The translations under genes and the position numbers were made by a program. A stretch of DNA of 64,000 nucleotides from Borrelia sp. A-FGy1 (GTDB lineage: Bacteria > Spirochaetota > Spirochaetia > Borreliales > Borreliaceae). The stretch lies in NCBI RefSeq assembly GCF_014084025.1, contig NZ_CP043682.1, forward strand, positions 463,582 through 527,581, given 5' to 3'. The number at the start of each line of letters is the position of its first letter. The stretch's first letter is position 1. The notes under the pieces are model-generated. The model did not search any database and was not told the origin of the DNA. It worked only from the letters and a program-made list of their open reading frames with translations. Shown piece by piece: positions 42,893 to 52,348 of the stretch.

Positions 42893-43291
42893 ATGGCAGT
42901 TACACATTCAGTTGGAGATATGTTAACTAAGATAAGAAATGCAAGTAGAGTTAGGCATGAATCTGTAGAAATAAAGATGTCTAAAATAAATAAATCAATT
43001 TTGAATATTCTTAAAGAAGAAGGGTATATTAAAGATTATAATTTTTTTGATAGAAATGGAATTTTTTTTATTAAGGCAATATTAAATTATGATAATAAAA
43101 GAAATCCGGCTATAAATAAAATAGAAGCTATCTCGACTCCTGGAAGAAAGGTATATTCTTCATATAAAAATATGCCTAGAATAAAAAACGGATATGGAAT
43201 ATTAATTGTATCTTCTTCTAAAGGTGTTATTACTGGGAAAAAAGCTAGAGATAGTAGGGTGGGCGGAGAGCTTATTTGTTCAATTTGGTAA
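42893..43291 (+). CDS. rpsH: 30S ribosomal protein S8
   Basis: Central-domain 16S-binding protein, and the spc-operon repressor in E. coli, 132 residues. It begins with THSVGDMLTKIRNASRVRHE and ends with GYGILIVSSSKGVITGKKAR and the VGGELICSIW tail. Ribosome-binding site aaggaga precedes the ATG. It is followed after 17 nt by rplF. Confidence 0.97.
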   Translation: MAVTHSVGDMLTKIRNASRVRHESVEIKMSKINKSILNILKEEGYIKDYNFFDRNGIFFIKAILNYDNKRNPAINKIEAISTPGRKVYSSYKNMPRIKNGYGILIVSSSKGVITGKKARDSRVGGELICSIW

Positions 43292-43308
43292 AAAAAGGGG
43301 GGATATAG

Positions 43309-43851
43309 ATGTCACGTATTGGTAAACTTCCTATAAAAATTTTAAGTTCTGTTAAAGTTGATATTAATGGTAATTTGATAACGGTTGAAGGGAATAAAGG
43401 TAAGTTGAGTCAGGTGATAAGGAATGGCATTAAGGTTAGAGTTGAGGATAGTAGCATTATTGTAGAACGTTCTTTTGAAGATAAGCAAACAAGGGCTTTT
43501 CATGGTCTTTATAGGAGTTTGATTTTTAATATGGTTAAAGGAGTAACGGATGGATTTTCGAAATCCCTCACTATTAATGGTATAGGTTACAGAGTTGAGC
43601 AGCAGGGGAGAAGTCTCTTTTTTAATTTAGGATATTCAACTCAATTTGAATATGTGATACCTGATGGTATTTCTATTAAGCTTGATAGTAATGCTAAAAT
43701 TGCTGTTGAAGGTATAGATAAATGTAAGGTTGGGCAAGTTGCTGCTGAAATTAGAAGATTAAAAATGCCAGAGCCTTATAAGGGTAAAGGAATTAAATAT
43801 GATGATGAGGTAATTAAACGAAAAGTAGGGAAGTCAGGGGTAAAAAAATAA
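43309..43851 (+). CDS. rplF: 50S ribosomal protein L6
   Basis: 23S-binding protein near the GTPase centre, 180 residues, two similar domains. It opens MSRIGKLPIKIL, contains FHGLYRSLIFNMVKGVTDGF at the domain junction and the signature PEPYKGKGIKYDDEVIKRK near the end. ATG after aggggggat. 20 nt before rplR. Confidence 0.97.
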   Translation: MSRIGKLPIKILSSVKVDINGNLITVEGNKGKLSQVIRNGIKVRVEDSSIIVERSFEDKQTRAFHGLYRSLIFNMVKGVTDGFSKSLTINGIGYRVEQQGRSLFFNLGYSTQFEYVIPDGISIKLDSNAKIAVEGIDKCKVGQVAAEIRRLKMPEPYKGKGIKYDDEVIKRKVGKSGVKK

Positions 43852-43871
43852 ATTTTAAGTGAGTATTATTT

Positions 43872-44231
43872 ATGAAAAAAATAAGAGAAGCTGAAAAAAG
43901 AAAAATCAAACGAAAGAAAAAAATAAGAGATAGAATTGGTCTTGGTGTTGCAGGCAGACCTAGAATTACTGTTTTTAAGTCCAATAAATATTTTTATGTT
44001 CAAGTTATTGATGATATAGTTGGGCATACTTTGGCAAGTGTTTCGACTATTGAAAAAGATCTTAAATTGAATAAGAATATTGATGATGTAAAGAAGCTTG
44101 GTGAGATACTTGCAAATAGACTTAAAAATAAAAATATAAGTAAACTTATTTTTGATAGGAATGGTTATAAGTATCATGGTCTTATTGCAGATTTTGCAAC
44201 CTCTTTGCGTGAAGCTGGTATTGATGTTTAG
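43872..44231 (+). CDS. rplR: 50S ribosomal protein L18
   Basis: 5S rRNA-binding protein, 119 residues. A basic N-terminus ([17 protein letters not shown]) is followed by [20 protein letters not shown] and the ending [20 protein letters not shown] then EAGIDV. ATG at 43872 with gtgag upstream. 11 nt to rpsE. Confidence 0.96.
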   Translation: MKKIREAEKRKIKRKKKIRDRIGLGVAGRPRITVFKSNKYFYVQVIDDIVGHTLASVSTIEKDLKLNKNIDDVKKLGEILANRLKNKNISKLIFDRNGYKYHGLIADFATSLREAGIDV

Positions 44232-44242
44232 GAGGAAATAGG

Positions 44243-44737
44243 GTGGAAGTTCAAGCTAATAAAAAACAAATAGAAAAGTTAATATCTCTTAATAGGGTTA
44301 CTAAGGTTGTAAAAGGAGGTAGAAGATTCTCTTTTGCTGCTTTTATGGTTGTTGGTGATGGAGAAGGTCAAGTTGGATGGGGCTTTGGTAAGGCCAATGA
44401 TGCTAGTGATGCTATAAAGAAGAGCTCAACAAATGCTAGAAAAAATTTACGTTCTGTTCCTATTAAGAAGGGTACTCTTCCTCATATGGTTATTGGTGAT
44501 TTTAAGAAGGCTAAAGTTTTAATTAAGCCAGCTACTGAGGGTACTGGAATTATTGCGGGTGGGCCTGTCCGTGCTGTAATGGAGGCTGTTGGGGTTCATG
44601 ACATCTTAAGTAAGTCTATTGGTTCAAATAATGCTATGAATGTGGTAAAAGCAACTTTTAAAGCGTTTGATCTAGTTTTAGATGGTAGAAATGTGGCTGG
44701 AGTAAGAGGAAAAACTTTAGGAACTTTATGGGGTTAA
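44243..44737 (+). CDS. rpsE: 30S ribosomal protein S5
   Basis: Decoding-fidelity protein, 164 residues. The S5 N-terminal double-stranded RNA-binding domain has RVTKVVKGGRRFSFAAFMVV and GDGEGQVGWGFGKANDASDA; the C-terminal domain contains GGPVRAVMEAVGVHDILSKS and SNNAMNVVKATFKAF. GTG start following taggagg at 44230-44236. The spectinomycin-site loop (VKGGRR) is conventional. 3 nt to rpmD. Confidence 0.97.
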   Translation: MEVQANKKQIEKLISLNRVTKVVKGGRRFSFAAFMVVGDGEGQVGWGFGKANDASDAIKKSSTNARKNLRSVPIKKGTLPHMVIGDFKKAKVLIKPATEGTGIIAGGPVRAVMEAVGVHDILSKSIGSNNAMNVVKATFKAFDLVLDGRNVAGVRGKTLGTLWG

Positions 44738-44740
44738 TTT

Positions 44741-45055
44741 ATGATTAAGAGAAAATTAAGACTTCAGCTTAAGAATACTAGATTTAAAGCTTTCAGATCT
44801 AGATTTAAAAATAAGGCTTTTATTAGGAGGATGGAGAATAATAGAGAAATTATTTCTAAGGGTGATAACATTAAGATTGAGGTTAAACTTAAGAGAAGTT
44901 TGATTGGTAAGTTAGACAACAAGGTTAGGACATTGAGAGCTTTGGGATTAAATAGAATAGGAGATATAAGGGTACATAACTTAGACAAATCAATTAGAGG
45001 AATGCTTAATGAGGTAATTAATATGGTTTTAATAAGTGAGGTAAAAAATGATTAA
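44741..45055 (+). CDS. rpmD: 50S ribosomal protein L30 with N-terminal extension
   Basis: 104 residues instead of the usual ~60. The L30 core begins at about residue 44 ([20 protein letters not shown], then [20 protein letters not shown]). The first 43 residues are a basic extension ([20 protein letters not shown]). From memory the Lyme-group L30 has the same length. An in-frame ATG at 44831 directly after aggagg is a conceivable internal start, but the zero spacing argues against it. It overlaps rplO by 8 nt. Confidence 0.9.
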   Translation: MIKRKLRLQLKNTRFKAFRSRFKNKAFIRRMENNREIISKGDNIKIEVKLKRSLIGKLDNKVRTLRALGLNRIGDIRVHNLDKSIRGMLNEVINMVLISEVKND

Positions 45056-45488
45056 GTTGAAGACACCTTTGGGTGCTAATAAAACTCGGAAAGTTGTAGG
45101 TAGAGGTCCAGGATCTGGTCTTGGAAAGACATCTGGAAGAGGACAAAAAGGACAGAAAGCTAGGAATACCTCACCAAGACTTGGGTTTGAAGGGGGTCAG
45201 ACTCCTCTTTATAGAAGACTTCCTAGAAGAGGATTTTCTAATCATGACTATAGATTAAGATATGAGATTGTGGGTCTTGGAGACATAGAGAAAAATTATG
45301 AGAATGGAGATTTAGTAAATCATGATACTTTATTTAAAAAGAGGCTTGTAGGTAAAGATTCTAAGAACATTAAAGTTTTAGCTAATGGTAAACTTACTAA
45401 GAAGGTAAATTTTGAAATTTCTCGTATTTCAAAAGCAGCTGAAGAAATTGTAACAAAAATTGGTTGTAATATTAAATTAGTAAATTAG
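45048..45488 (+). CDS. rplO: 50S ribosomal protein L15
   Basis: Late-assembly 23S-binding protein, 146 residues. The Gly-rich basic N-terminus ([20 protein letters not shown]) and the block [18 protein letters not shown] are diagnostic. The ATG lies within the end of rpmD (8-nt overlap), implying coupled translation. secY follows at once, as is standard. Confidence 0.97.
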   Translation: MIKLKTPLGANKTRKVVGRGPGSGLGKTSGRGQKGQKARNTSPRLGFEGGQTPLYRRLPRRGFSNHDYRLRYEIVGLGDIEKNYENGDLVNHDTLFKKRLVGKDSKNIKVLANGKLTKKVNFEISRISKAAEEIVTKIGCNIKLVN

Positions 45489-45504
45489 CTTGAATGGTAG
45501 TGAA

Positions 45505-46809
45505 ATGAAAGATTTGTTTTTCAATTTATTTAGTATTAAAGATTTAAGGATTAAATTTTTGTTTACTCTTTTTATTCTTTTTATTTTTAGAGTAGGTTCT
45601 TATTTGCCAATACCAGGAATAGATCCTGTAGCTCTTAAGAGTTATTTCAAGACACAATCAGATTTTTCAATCACTAATTATTTTGATTTTTTTTCAGGTG
45701 GTGCTTTTAGTAATTTTTCTGTTTTTATGCTTAGTATAGGTCCTTATATTTCAGCATCAATTGTTATCCAGCTTCTTGTTTATTCTTTTCCTTCTCTTAA
45801 AAGGATGCAAGAGGGAGATGGTGGAAGAAAAAAGATCAAGAAGTATACAAAGTATTTAACAATTATTGCTGCAATTGCCCAGGGATACGCTACTAGTCTT
45901 TATGCTAGGAGCATACCAGGAGCTCTTAATATGCCTTTTAATAGGTATATTTTTATTGCTATTTTAACAGTTACTACGGGAACTTTTATTCTATTATGGC
46001 TTGGTGAGCAAATTAATCAGAGAGGAATTGGAAATGGTGTATCTTTAATAATTTTTTCAGGAATAGTAGTTAGACTTCAGGCAGCTTTGTTTAATTTATT
46101 TCAAGGAATGAGGGACCCTTCTAAAAATATTAATCCTGTTTTTGTAATATTAATTTTAAGCATTTTTGTTGTGGTTATAGTGTTAATTATATATGAGTAT
46201 AAGGCTCAAAGAAGGATTGCTATACACTATGCTAGGGTAAACTCAAGAAATTCTGTAAGTTCATATTTGCCAATAAAACTTAATCCATCAGGTGTTTTGC
46301 CTGTTATTTTTGCATCTGTTCTTATTACTTTGCCTTTGCAAATTTTGAGTGGCTTTGCTGAAACTTCTGTTCTTGCAAGGCAGTTTTTATCTTATTTAAG
46401 GCCTAATGGAATGTATTATACTTTATTAAATATAGTTTTGATAATAGGATTTACATATTTTTATTCTAAAATACAATTAAGTCCCAAAGATATAAGTAAT
46501 AATATTAGAAAAAATGGAGGGACTATTCCAGGTATAAAGGCAGATGAAATGGAGAGTTATTTGGATAGTATTATGAATAGAACGTTATTTTCAGGCTCTA
46601 TTTTTTTGTCTATTATTGCAATAATTCCGTTTTTGGTGCAAACTATTTTTAGATTTCCTTATGATGTTTCAAGGATTATGGGTAGTTCTTCATTGCTTAT
46701 TATGGTTGGTGTAGCGCTTGATACATTGATTCAGATTGATGCATATCTAAAGACACAAGGAATATCTAATAGAAATAATAAGAAGTATGCTTTTTTACAA
46801 AAAATTTAG
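45505..46809 (+). CDS. secY: Protein translocase subunit SecY
   Basis: Central channel of the Sec translocon, 434 residues and ten membrane helices. The plug/first-helix region contains [14 protein letters not shown] and [20 protein letters not shown]; the cytoplasmic loops carry [16 protein letters not shown] and RRIAIHYA; a further block is [14 protein letters not shown] use the ATG at 45505 ([14 protein letters not shown]), matching the start I know from B. burgdorferi SecY; an in-frame TTG at 45490 adds five residues. It partners the SRP RNA and YidC encoded elsewhere in this window. Confidence 0.96.
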
Positions 46810-46817
46810 GGGTATTT

Positions 46818-46931
46818 ATGAAAGTTAGGGTAAGTGTAAAACCAATTTGTGAAAAATGTAAGGTAATAAAGAGAAAAGGTGTCTTGAGGATTATTTGCGA
46901 TAATCTTAAACACAAACAAAGACAAAAATAA
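46818..46931 (+). CDS. rpmJ: 50S ribosomal protein L36
   Basis: 37-residue zinc-ribbon protein completing the large subunit. It reads [20 protein letters not shown] and ends [12 protein letters not shown], with three Cys and one His as zinc ligands. aggggtat precedes the ATG. It sits between secY (8 nt) and rpsM (9 nt), its normal place; map, adk and infA, often found here, are absent. Confidence 0.96.
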
Positions 46932-46940
46932 GGGGATATG

Positions 46941-47318
46941 ATGGCTAGAATAGCAGGAATAGATTTGCCTAATGGTAAGCAAATTAAAATAGCTCTTACA
47001 TCTATTTATGGTATAGGAAGAGCTAGAGCTTTAGAAATTTGTAAAAAAACAGATATTTCACCAGATAAAAAAGCTAAAGATTTAGATAATAATGAAGTTA
47101 ATAAGCTTAGAAAAATAGTTGAAAGTGATTATGTTATTGAGGGAAAGCTTAGAAGTGAATTGGCTATGTCTATTAAAAGGCTTATGGATATTGCATGTTA
47201 TAGAGGGCTTAGGCATAGGAAAGGATTACCTTTAAGAGGACAGAGAACAAAAACTAATGCAAGAACTAGAAAGGGTAAAAGAAGAACTGTGGCTAATAAG
47301 AAAATAGCTGCTAAATAA
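46941..47318 (+). CDS. rpsM: 30S ribosomal protein S13
   Basis: Head protein contacting P-site tRNA and the large subunit, 125 residues. It begins [20 protein letters not shown] and ends with the tRNA-contacting basic tail after [20 protein letters not shown]. Two adjacent ATGs exist at 46938 and 46941; the second has the better distance to aagggg and gives the family start. Confidence 0.97.
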   Translation: MARIAGIDLPNGKQIKIALTSIYGIGRARALEICKKTDISPDKKAKDLDNNEVNKLRKIVESDYVIEGKLRSELAMSIKRLMDIACYRGLRHRKGLPLRGQRTKTNARTRKGKRRTVANKKIAAK

Positions 47319-47345
47319 AATTGTTTTGTTTATGGAGGAAGAAGG

Positions 47346-47735
47346 TTGAATATAAAATTATCAACTAACAAAAGAAAAGTAAAAAGAAATATTGGAGAGG
47401 GAAATATTTATATACAAGCTACTTTTAATAATACAATTGTAACTGTATCTGATATAAGGGGTAATACTTTGGCTTGGGCAAGTGCTGGTGGTATGGGGTT
47501 TAAGGGTGCTAAGAAATCAACTCCTTATGCTGCTCAGATAACTGCTGAAGCTGCTTTGGGTAAAGTTAAAGATTTTGGGATTAATTATGTACATGTTTTT
47601 GTTAAGGGACCAGGGGTCGGTAGAGAGTCTGCTATACGAGCTGTTGGGTCAACGGGTATAATTGTTAAGTCAATTTCAGATATCACTCCAATACCCCATA
47701 ATGGATGCAGGCCTAAAAAAACAAGGCGAGTTTAG
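47346..47735 (+). CDS. rpsK: 30S ribosomal protein S11
   Basis: Platform protein near the mRNA exit, 129 residues. It contains [37 protein letters not shown] and the ending [17 protein letters not shown]. The start is TTG with ggaggaag upstream. The stop codon overlaps the region carrying the rpoA ribosome-binding site; rpsD, usually between rpsK and rpoA, is not here. Confidence 0.96.
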   Translation: MNIKLSTNKRKVKRNIGEGNIYIQATFNNTIVTVSDIRGNTLAWASAGGMGFKGAKKSTPYAAQITAEAALGKVKDFGINYVHVFVKGPGVGRESAIRAVGSTGIIVKSISDITPIPHNGCRPKKTRRV

Positions 47736-47746
47736 TGGAGGAGTTA

Positions 47747-48778
47747 ATGTCTTTAGAGAAACTTTTGAAAGATTTTACCATACCTGATAGAATTGAGTTC
47801 TTAAGGGGAGAAGATAATGGTTCCTATGGAAAATTTACAATATATCCTTTCGAAAAAGGCTTTGGTGTTACAATTGGGAATACGCTAAGACGAGTTTTAT
47901 TATCTTCTATTGAAGGATATGCTATATCTGCTATGAGGATTCAATCTAATCAAGGAGGATCTTTAAGGGTTGTTTCAAGTGAATTTGATTTAATACCTGG
48001 AGTTGTAGAAGATACTCTTGAAGTAATTGCTAACATTAAAAATGTTCATTTAAAGTTAGACAAAGGAATTAATAATACAGTGATAAATTTTTCTGTTAAT
48101 GGTAGAGATACTAATGTTTTAAAGGCAGGTCATCTTGAAAGAGAAGGAGTTGAAGTATTAAATAGGGATTTGGTAATTGCTACTCTTTCAAGTAATGCAA
48201 GTTTGGATTTTGAGTTTCAAGTTAATTATGGAAGAGGTTATGTTTCTTCTGAGCACAATGCTAAATATTTAGAAGAAGTTAATACTATTGCTATTGATTC
48301 TATATTTTCTCCAATCCAAAAGGTATCATATTCTATTGAAGACACTAGAGTAGGGCAAAGATCTGATTATGATAAGCTTATTATGGAAATATGGACAACA
48401 GGCGTTATTAGTGCTAATGATGCTATTAAAAAAGCTGCTTCTATAGTGCGGGAATTTTTACTTCCATTAGTAAATTTTGAGGATAAAATTGTTCAGTCTC
48501 TTGAAAATTCTGAATTTAAAGATTCTGATTTGCTTAATATGAGTGTTGAAAAGTTGGATTTATCTGTTAGATCTTTAAATTGTTTGACTAAAGAAAATGT
48601 TAAAACTTTAGGAGAGCTTATTAGTAAGACTTCAGAGGAGCTTTCAAGAGCAAGAAACTTTGGGAAAAAAAGTTTAGAGGAAATTATTGAAAAGCTTAGT
48701 TTTTATGGGCTATTTTTAGGTATGGCTAGGACAGAAGCTCTTAAAGTATTAAGTAAGAATGATAAAATATCTAAGTAA
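47747..48778 (+). CDS. rpoA: RNA polymerase subunit alpha
   Basis: Assembly platform of RNA polymerase, 343 residues. The N-terminal domain (about 1-230) has [20 protein letters not shown] and the dimer/beta-contact segments. The C-terminal domain, which reads UP elements and activators, contains [20 protein letters not shown] and [15 protein letters not shown]. The ATG at 47747 is chosen because ggaggag at 47737-47743 precedes it; an in-frame GTG at 47735 would overlap the rpsK stop and this site. Confidence 0.97.
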   Translation: MSLEKLLKDFTIPDRIEFLRGEDNGSYGKFTIYPFEKGFGVTIGNTLRRVLLSSIEGYAISAMRIQSNQGGSLRVVSSEFDLIPGVVEDTLEVIANIKNVHLKLDKGINNTVINFSVNGRDTNVLKAGHLEREGVEVLNRDLVIATLSSNASLDFEFQVNYGRGYVSSEHNAKYLEEVNTIAIDSIFSPIQKVSYSIEDTRVGQRSDYDKLIMEIWTTGVISANDAIKKAASIVREFLLPLVNFEDKIVQSLENSEFKDSDLLNMSVEKLDLSVRSLNCLTKENVKTLGELISKTSEELSRARNFGKKSLEEIIEKLSFYGLFLGMARTEALKVLSKNDKISK

Positions 48779-48795
48779 AAGGAAGACTGTTTTGT

Positions 48796-49167
48796 ATGAA
48801 GACTAGGGTAGGATTTAATAGATTAGATAGAAAATCAAGTCATAGAAAGGCACTTTTGAGGAATATGATAACTTCTCTTTTGAGGCATGAGAGGATAACT
48901 TCTACTAAAGTTAAGTTAATTGAGGTTAAGAGGTTTGCTGAGAAGTTAATTACTAGAGCAAAGGTTGATAGCGTACATAATAGAAGAGAAGTGTCAAAGT
49001 TTATACATGATAAATATATTCTTAATAAATTATTTACCAAAATTTCTCCCATTTTTAAAGAAAGAAAGGGTGGTTATACTAGGGTTATTAAACTAGGTCA
49101 AAGATATGGAGACTCTGCTGAAATGGCTATTCTTGAGCTAGTTGATAAAACCTTAGAAGAAAAGTAA
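48796..49167 (+). CDS. rplQ: 50S ribosomal protein L17
   Basis: Tunnel-exit-side protein, 123 residues. It begins [20 protein letters not shown], followed by [20 protein letters not shown] and ends with [20 protein letters not shown]. It closes the alpha operon 17 nt after rpoA; a 74-nt gap precedes rny. Confidence 0.96.
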   Translation: MKTRVGFNRLDRKSSHRKALLRNMITSLLRHERITSTKVKLIEVKRFAEKLITRAKVDSVHNRREVSKFIHDKYILNKLFTKISPIFKERKGGYTRVIKLGQRYGDSAEMAILELVDKTLEEK

Positions 49168-49241
49168 TAGTCTTACATATTAAGTATTTCCTTTTTAAAG
49201 AGTTATATTTAATTAAGTTTAGAGAATAAGAGGTAAATTGT

Positions 49242-50783
49242 ATGTTGTATATTACTTTTTCTTCTATTCTTGCTTTCATCATAGGAGTTATATTAGGTTT
49301 TGCAATAAGGATTATTTTAGGTAGATTTTCTTTATTAAATTTAGATAAAAAGCTAGAAAAGAAAAAAGAAGAAGCAATTTTAGATATAGAAAATGAAAAA
49401 AAGCAAATTATTTCAAATACAAAAGCTCAATTGCTTAAAGAAAAGAATCAGCAAGAAAAGGAAATAAGAGAGAAAAAAAATGAAATTTTTAACTTGGAAA
49501 AAAGATTATTACAAAGAGAAGACGCATTAGATAAAAGAATGTCTGCTCTTGATAAACAGCAAAGTAGAATTGATTCTAAGGGTAAGGAATTTGAACAAAA
49601 AGAAAAAATAATAAGAGAAAAAGAGATTTTTTTACTTAAAAAATTAGAAAATATTTCTGGTTTAACAAAGGAAGAAGCAAAAAAGATTATCATTGAAAAA
49701 ATTGAAAATGAATCTAGAAGAGATTCTCAAATTATTATTAATAAAAGCGAACAAGAGGCTCAGCTAATAGCAGATAAGCTTGCAAAAGATATATTAGTTT
49801 CTACAATGCAACGTATGGTTACAGAGGTTAGCTCTGAATTTACGATTGCTTCTGTTGCATTGCCTAATGATGAGATGAAAGGTAGGATAATTGGGAAGGA
49901 AGGACGTAATATTAGAGTCCTTGAAACTTTAATAGGGGCAGATATTATTATTGATGATACTCCTGAAGCTGTTGTTATATCTTGTTTTAATCCAGTAAGA
50001 AAAGAAATAGCTAAGAGAACACTTGAAAGACTTATTACAGATGGTAGAATTCACCCTGCAAGAATTGAAGAAGTTGTTCATAGCGTAACTAATGAGATAA
50101 ATAATATTATTCTTGAAGAAGGAGAGAAGGTTGTATTTGATTTAAATATTCATGGGCTTGATAAAAGACTTATTAGGGGACTTGGTAGACTTTATTTTAG
50201 AAGTAGCTATGGACAAAATGTTTTAAGTCATTCAAAAGAAACAGCAATAATAGGCGAAATTTTAGCTAAAGAGATGAAGTTAGATCCTGTTGTTGTAAAA
50301 AGAGCATGTCTTTTACATGATATTGGTAAAGGAATGGAAAGCATTTCTGAAAATAGTGAAGGTCATGCTATTACAGGAGCTGAACTTGCTCAAAGTTGTG
50401 GTGAGAGTGATGTTGTTGTTAACGCTATTGCTGCCCATCACAATGAGATAAAACCAGAAAGTCTTGAGGCTATTGTCGTTCAAATAGCTGATGCTATTTC
50501 TGCCTCTCGTCCAGGTGCAAGACGTGAAAGTTTAAATAATTATATAAATAGACTTAAAAGATTAGAAGAAATTGCTTATAGTTTTGAAGGTGTTCAAAAA
50601 TGCTATGCAATTCAAGCCGGACGTGAGATTAGAATTATTGTTGATAATTTATTAGTTAATGATGAGAAGGCTACTATGCTTGCAAGGAATATTGCAAAGA
50701 AAATAGAAATTGAAATGAGGTATCCTGGTAAAATCAAAGTCACTATTATTCGTGAGACCAGAGTTATTGAATATGCAAGATAG
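49242..50783 (+). CDS. rny: Ribonuclease Y
   Basis: Membrane-anchored endoribonuclease starting bulk mRNA decay, 513 residues. One N-terminal membrane helix (ITFSSILAFIIGVILGFAIR), a long charged coiled coil (about 30-140), a KH domain (MKGRIIGKEGRNIRVLETLI) and an HD domain with catalytic pair HDIGKG and the later AAHHNEIKPESLEAIVVQIA. The C-terminus overlaps ymdB by 11 nt. The same rny-ymdB pairing is known in Firmicutes, where the two are functionally connected. Confidence 0.96.
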   Translation: MLYITFSSILAFIIGVILGFAIRIILGRFSLLNLDKKLEKKKEEAILDIENEKKQIISNTKAQLLKEKNQQEKEIREKKNEIFNLEKRLLQREDALDKRMSALDKQQSRIDSKGKEFEQKEKIIREKEIFLLKKLENISGLTKEEAKKIIIEKIENESRRDSQIIINKSEQEAQLIADKLAKDILVSTMQRMVTEVSSEFTIASVALPNDEMKGRIIGKEGRNIRVLETLIGADIIIDDTPEAVVISCFNPVRKEIAKRTLERLITDGRIHPARIEEVVHSVTNEINNIILEEGEKVVFDLNIHGLDKRLIRGLGRLYFRSSYGQNVLSHSKETAIIGEILAKEMKLDPVVVKRACLLHDIGKGMESISENSEGHAITGAELAQSCGESDVVVNAIAAHHNEIKPESLEAIVVQIADAISASRPGARRESLNNYINRLKRLEEIAYSFEGVQKCYAIQAGREIRIIVDNLLVNDEKATMLARNIAKKIEIEMRYPGKIKVTIIRETRVIEYAR

Positions 50784-51564
50784 TGCTATTATTAGGACTT
50801 TATTAATTGGAGATATAATAGGCGATGCAGGATTAAAAAAGGTTTTTTTTGATCTTAAGACTCTTAAAAATAAATATAATATAGATCTTGTTATTGCTAA
50901 TGGAGAAAATTCATCTGGTGGATTTGGAATTAATCCAGAAATAGCAGAAAATCTTTTTAAAGCTGGTGTTAATGTTATTACTACTGGTAATCATGTTTAT
51001 TCTGATCCTAGTATAAAAGAATATTTAAATAAGCAGAAATATATTTTAAGGCCAAATAATTTTTCAGATTTACTTGAAGGTCATGGTTATTGTATTTTAG
51101 GTATAAGAAATGAAAAGGTTGCTGTTATAAATATTCAAGGATTTTTAGGAATGACTTTTATTGTTAAAAACCCTTTTGAAAACATAAAAAAGTTTGTAAA
51201 TATGATTGGGAATAAGGTTAAAACTATTTTTGTTGATTTTCATGCGGAGAGTAATTATGAAAAAGAAAGCTTTGGATATTTTTTAGATGGATTTGTTACA
51301 GGAGTTGTAGGTACTCATACTCATATAATGACTCAAGACGAAAGAATTTTAGAAAAAGGAACTGCTTATATTAGCGATCTTGGTATGACTGGTAGTTTAA
51401 ATTCTGTAATAGGATTTAGCCCTGAAATTTCTCTTAGGGGATTACTTGAGTATATAACTTTACGGACAGAGGTGATTGAAGATAATGTTGTTATACAGGG
51501 TGTTGTTATTTCTTCTGATTTGAAAACAGGACGTGCTTTGAAAATTGAAAGAATACAGAAATAG
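50773..51564 (+). CDS. ymdB: YmdB family metallophosphoesterase
   Basis: Calcineurin-like phosphoesterase of the YmdB (TIGR00282) family, about 263 residues. Metal and catalytic residues are present: GDIIGD, NGENSSG, TGNHVYSD, VDFHAES and GTHTHIM. Relatives hydrolyse 2',3'-cyclic nucleotides and influence RNase Y-dependent behaviour. The start is placed at the ATG 50773 (11 nt inside rny); TTG 50767 or GTG 50752 are in-frame alternatives, and the ribosome-binding site is weak in all cases. It overlaps tlyA by 20 nt. It is the intact counterpart of the degenerate paralogue at 29985. Confidence 0.9.
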   Translation: MQDSAIIRTLLIGDIIGDAGLKKVFFDLKTLKNKYNIDLVIANGENSSGGFGINPEIAENLFKAGVNVITTGNHVYSDPSIKEYLNKQKYILRPNNFSDLLEGHGYCILGIRNEKVAVINIQGFLGMTFIVKNPFENIKKFVNMIGNKVKTIFVDFHAESNYEKESFGYFLDGFVTGVVGTHTHIMTQDERILEKGTAYISDLGMTGSLNSVIGFSPEISLRGLLEYITLRTEVIEDNVVIQGVVISSDLKTGRALKIERIQK

Positions 51565-52348
51565 TTTACTTAATTTACTTTGTAAAAAGTATCCTAATTT
51601 GACAAGGGAAAAGCTGAGAATATTAATTTTAACTGGTAAAGTGTATGTCAATTCTCATAAAGAGAAAAATCCTAAAGCCTTGCTCTTAAAGAAGAGTGTA
51701 ATAAGTTTAGCACAAAATGAAACCAGTCAGTTTGTTTCAAGAGGAGGATATAAACTTTTAGAAGCCTTAGAAGCATTTAAAATTGTTGTTAAAGATAAAA
51801 TTTGTGTTGATGTTGGGGCTTCAACTGGTGGTTTTACAGATTGTCTTTTGCAGAAAGGAGCTAAGTTGGTTTATGCAATTGATGTTGGATTTAATCAGCT
51901 TTCTTATAAACTGCGAATTGATCCAAGAGTTAGAGTTTTTGAAAGAACCAATATATTTGATATGAATAAATTTGAAATATTTCCCAATCTAGCTGTTATT
52001 GATGTTTCTTTTAGGTCTTCGGTTAACATATGCGCAGATATGCTTAATAAACTTTCTGATGGTTTTATTATTGCTCTTATTAAGCCTCAATTTGAACTTA
52101 AAGGATTAGATTTAGACATAGAAAATTTTAGTGGTGTAGTTGAGACTAGATATCTAGATAAAATTTTAGATAAGATAGTTAGAAAATTTTATGCTAAAAA
52201 TCTACAAGTTAAGGATATATTAAAGCTTAAAATCAAAGGGAAAAAGGGAAATCAAGAATTTATGTTTTTGGTTACTAAGAACAGCTTATTAGATCTTGGG
52301 AAATCCCTTGGACTACTTAAAAATCTTAATTGTATTAATACTTATTAA
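51545..52348 (+). CDS. tlyA: TlyA family rRNA 2'-O-methyltransferase
   Basis: 267 residues. An N-terminal S4 RNA-binding domain (about 1-60, with KKYPNLTREKLRILILTGKV) is joined to a SAM-dependent FtsJ-like methyltransferase domain with SRGGYKLLEAL, the SAM motif VCVDVGASTGGFTDCLLQKG and LIKPQFE. The family methylates 16S and 23S rRNA cytidines and was once called haemolysin. The only start that gives the S4 domain is TTG 51545, 20 nt inside ymdB. Its last 14 nt overlap the convergent gene. Confidence 0.92.
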   Translation: MKEYRNSLLNLLCKKYPNLTREKLRILILTGKVYVNSHKEKNPKALLLKKSVISLAQNETSQFVSRGGYKLLEALEAFKIVVKDKICVDVGASTGGFTDCLLQKGAKLVYAIDVGFNQLSYKLRIDPRVRVFERTNIFDMNKFEIFPNLAVIDVSFRSSVNICADMLNKLSDGFIIALIKPQFELKGLDLDIENFSGVVETRYLDKILDKIVRKFYAKNLQVKDILKLKIKGKKGNQEFMFLVTKNSLLDLGKSLGLLKNLNCINTY

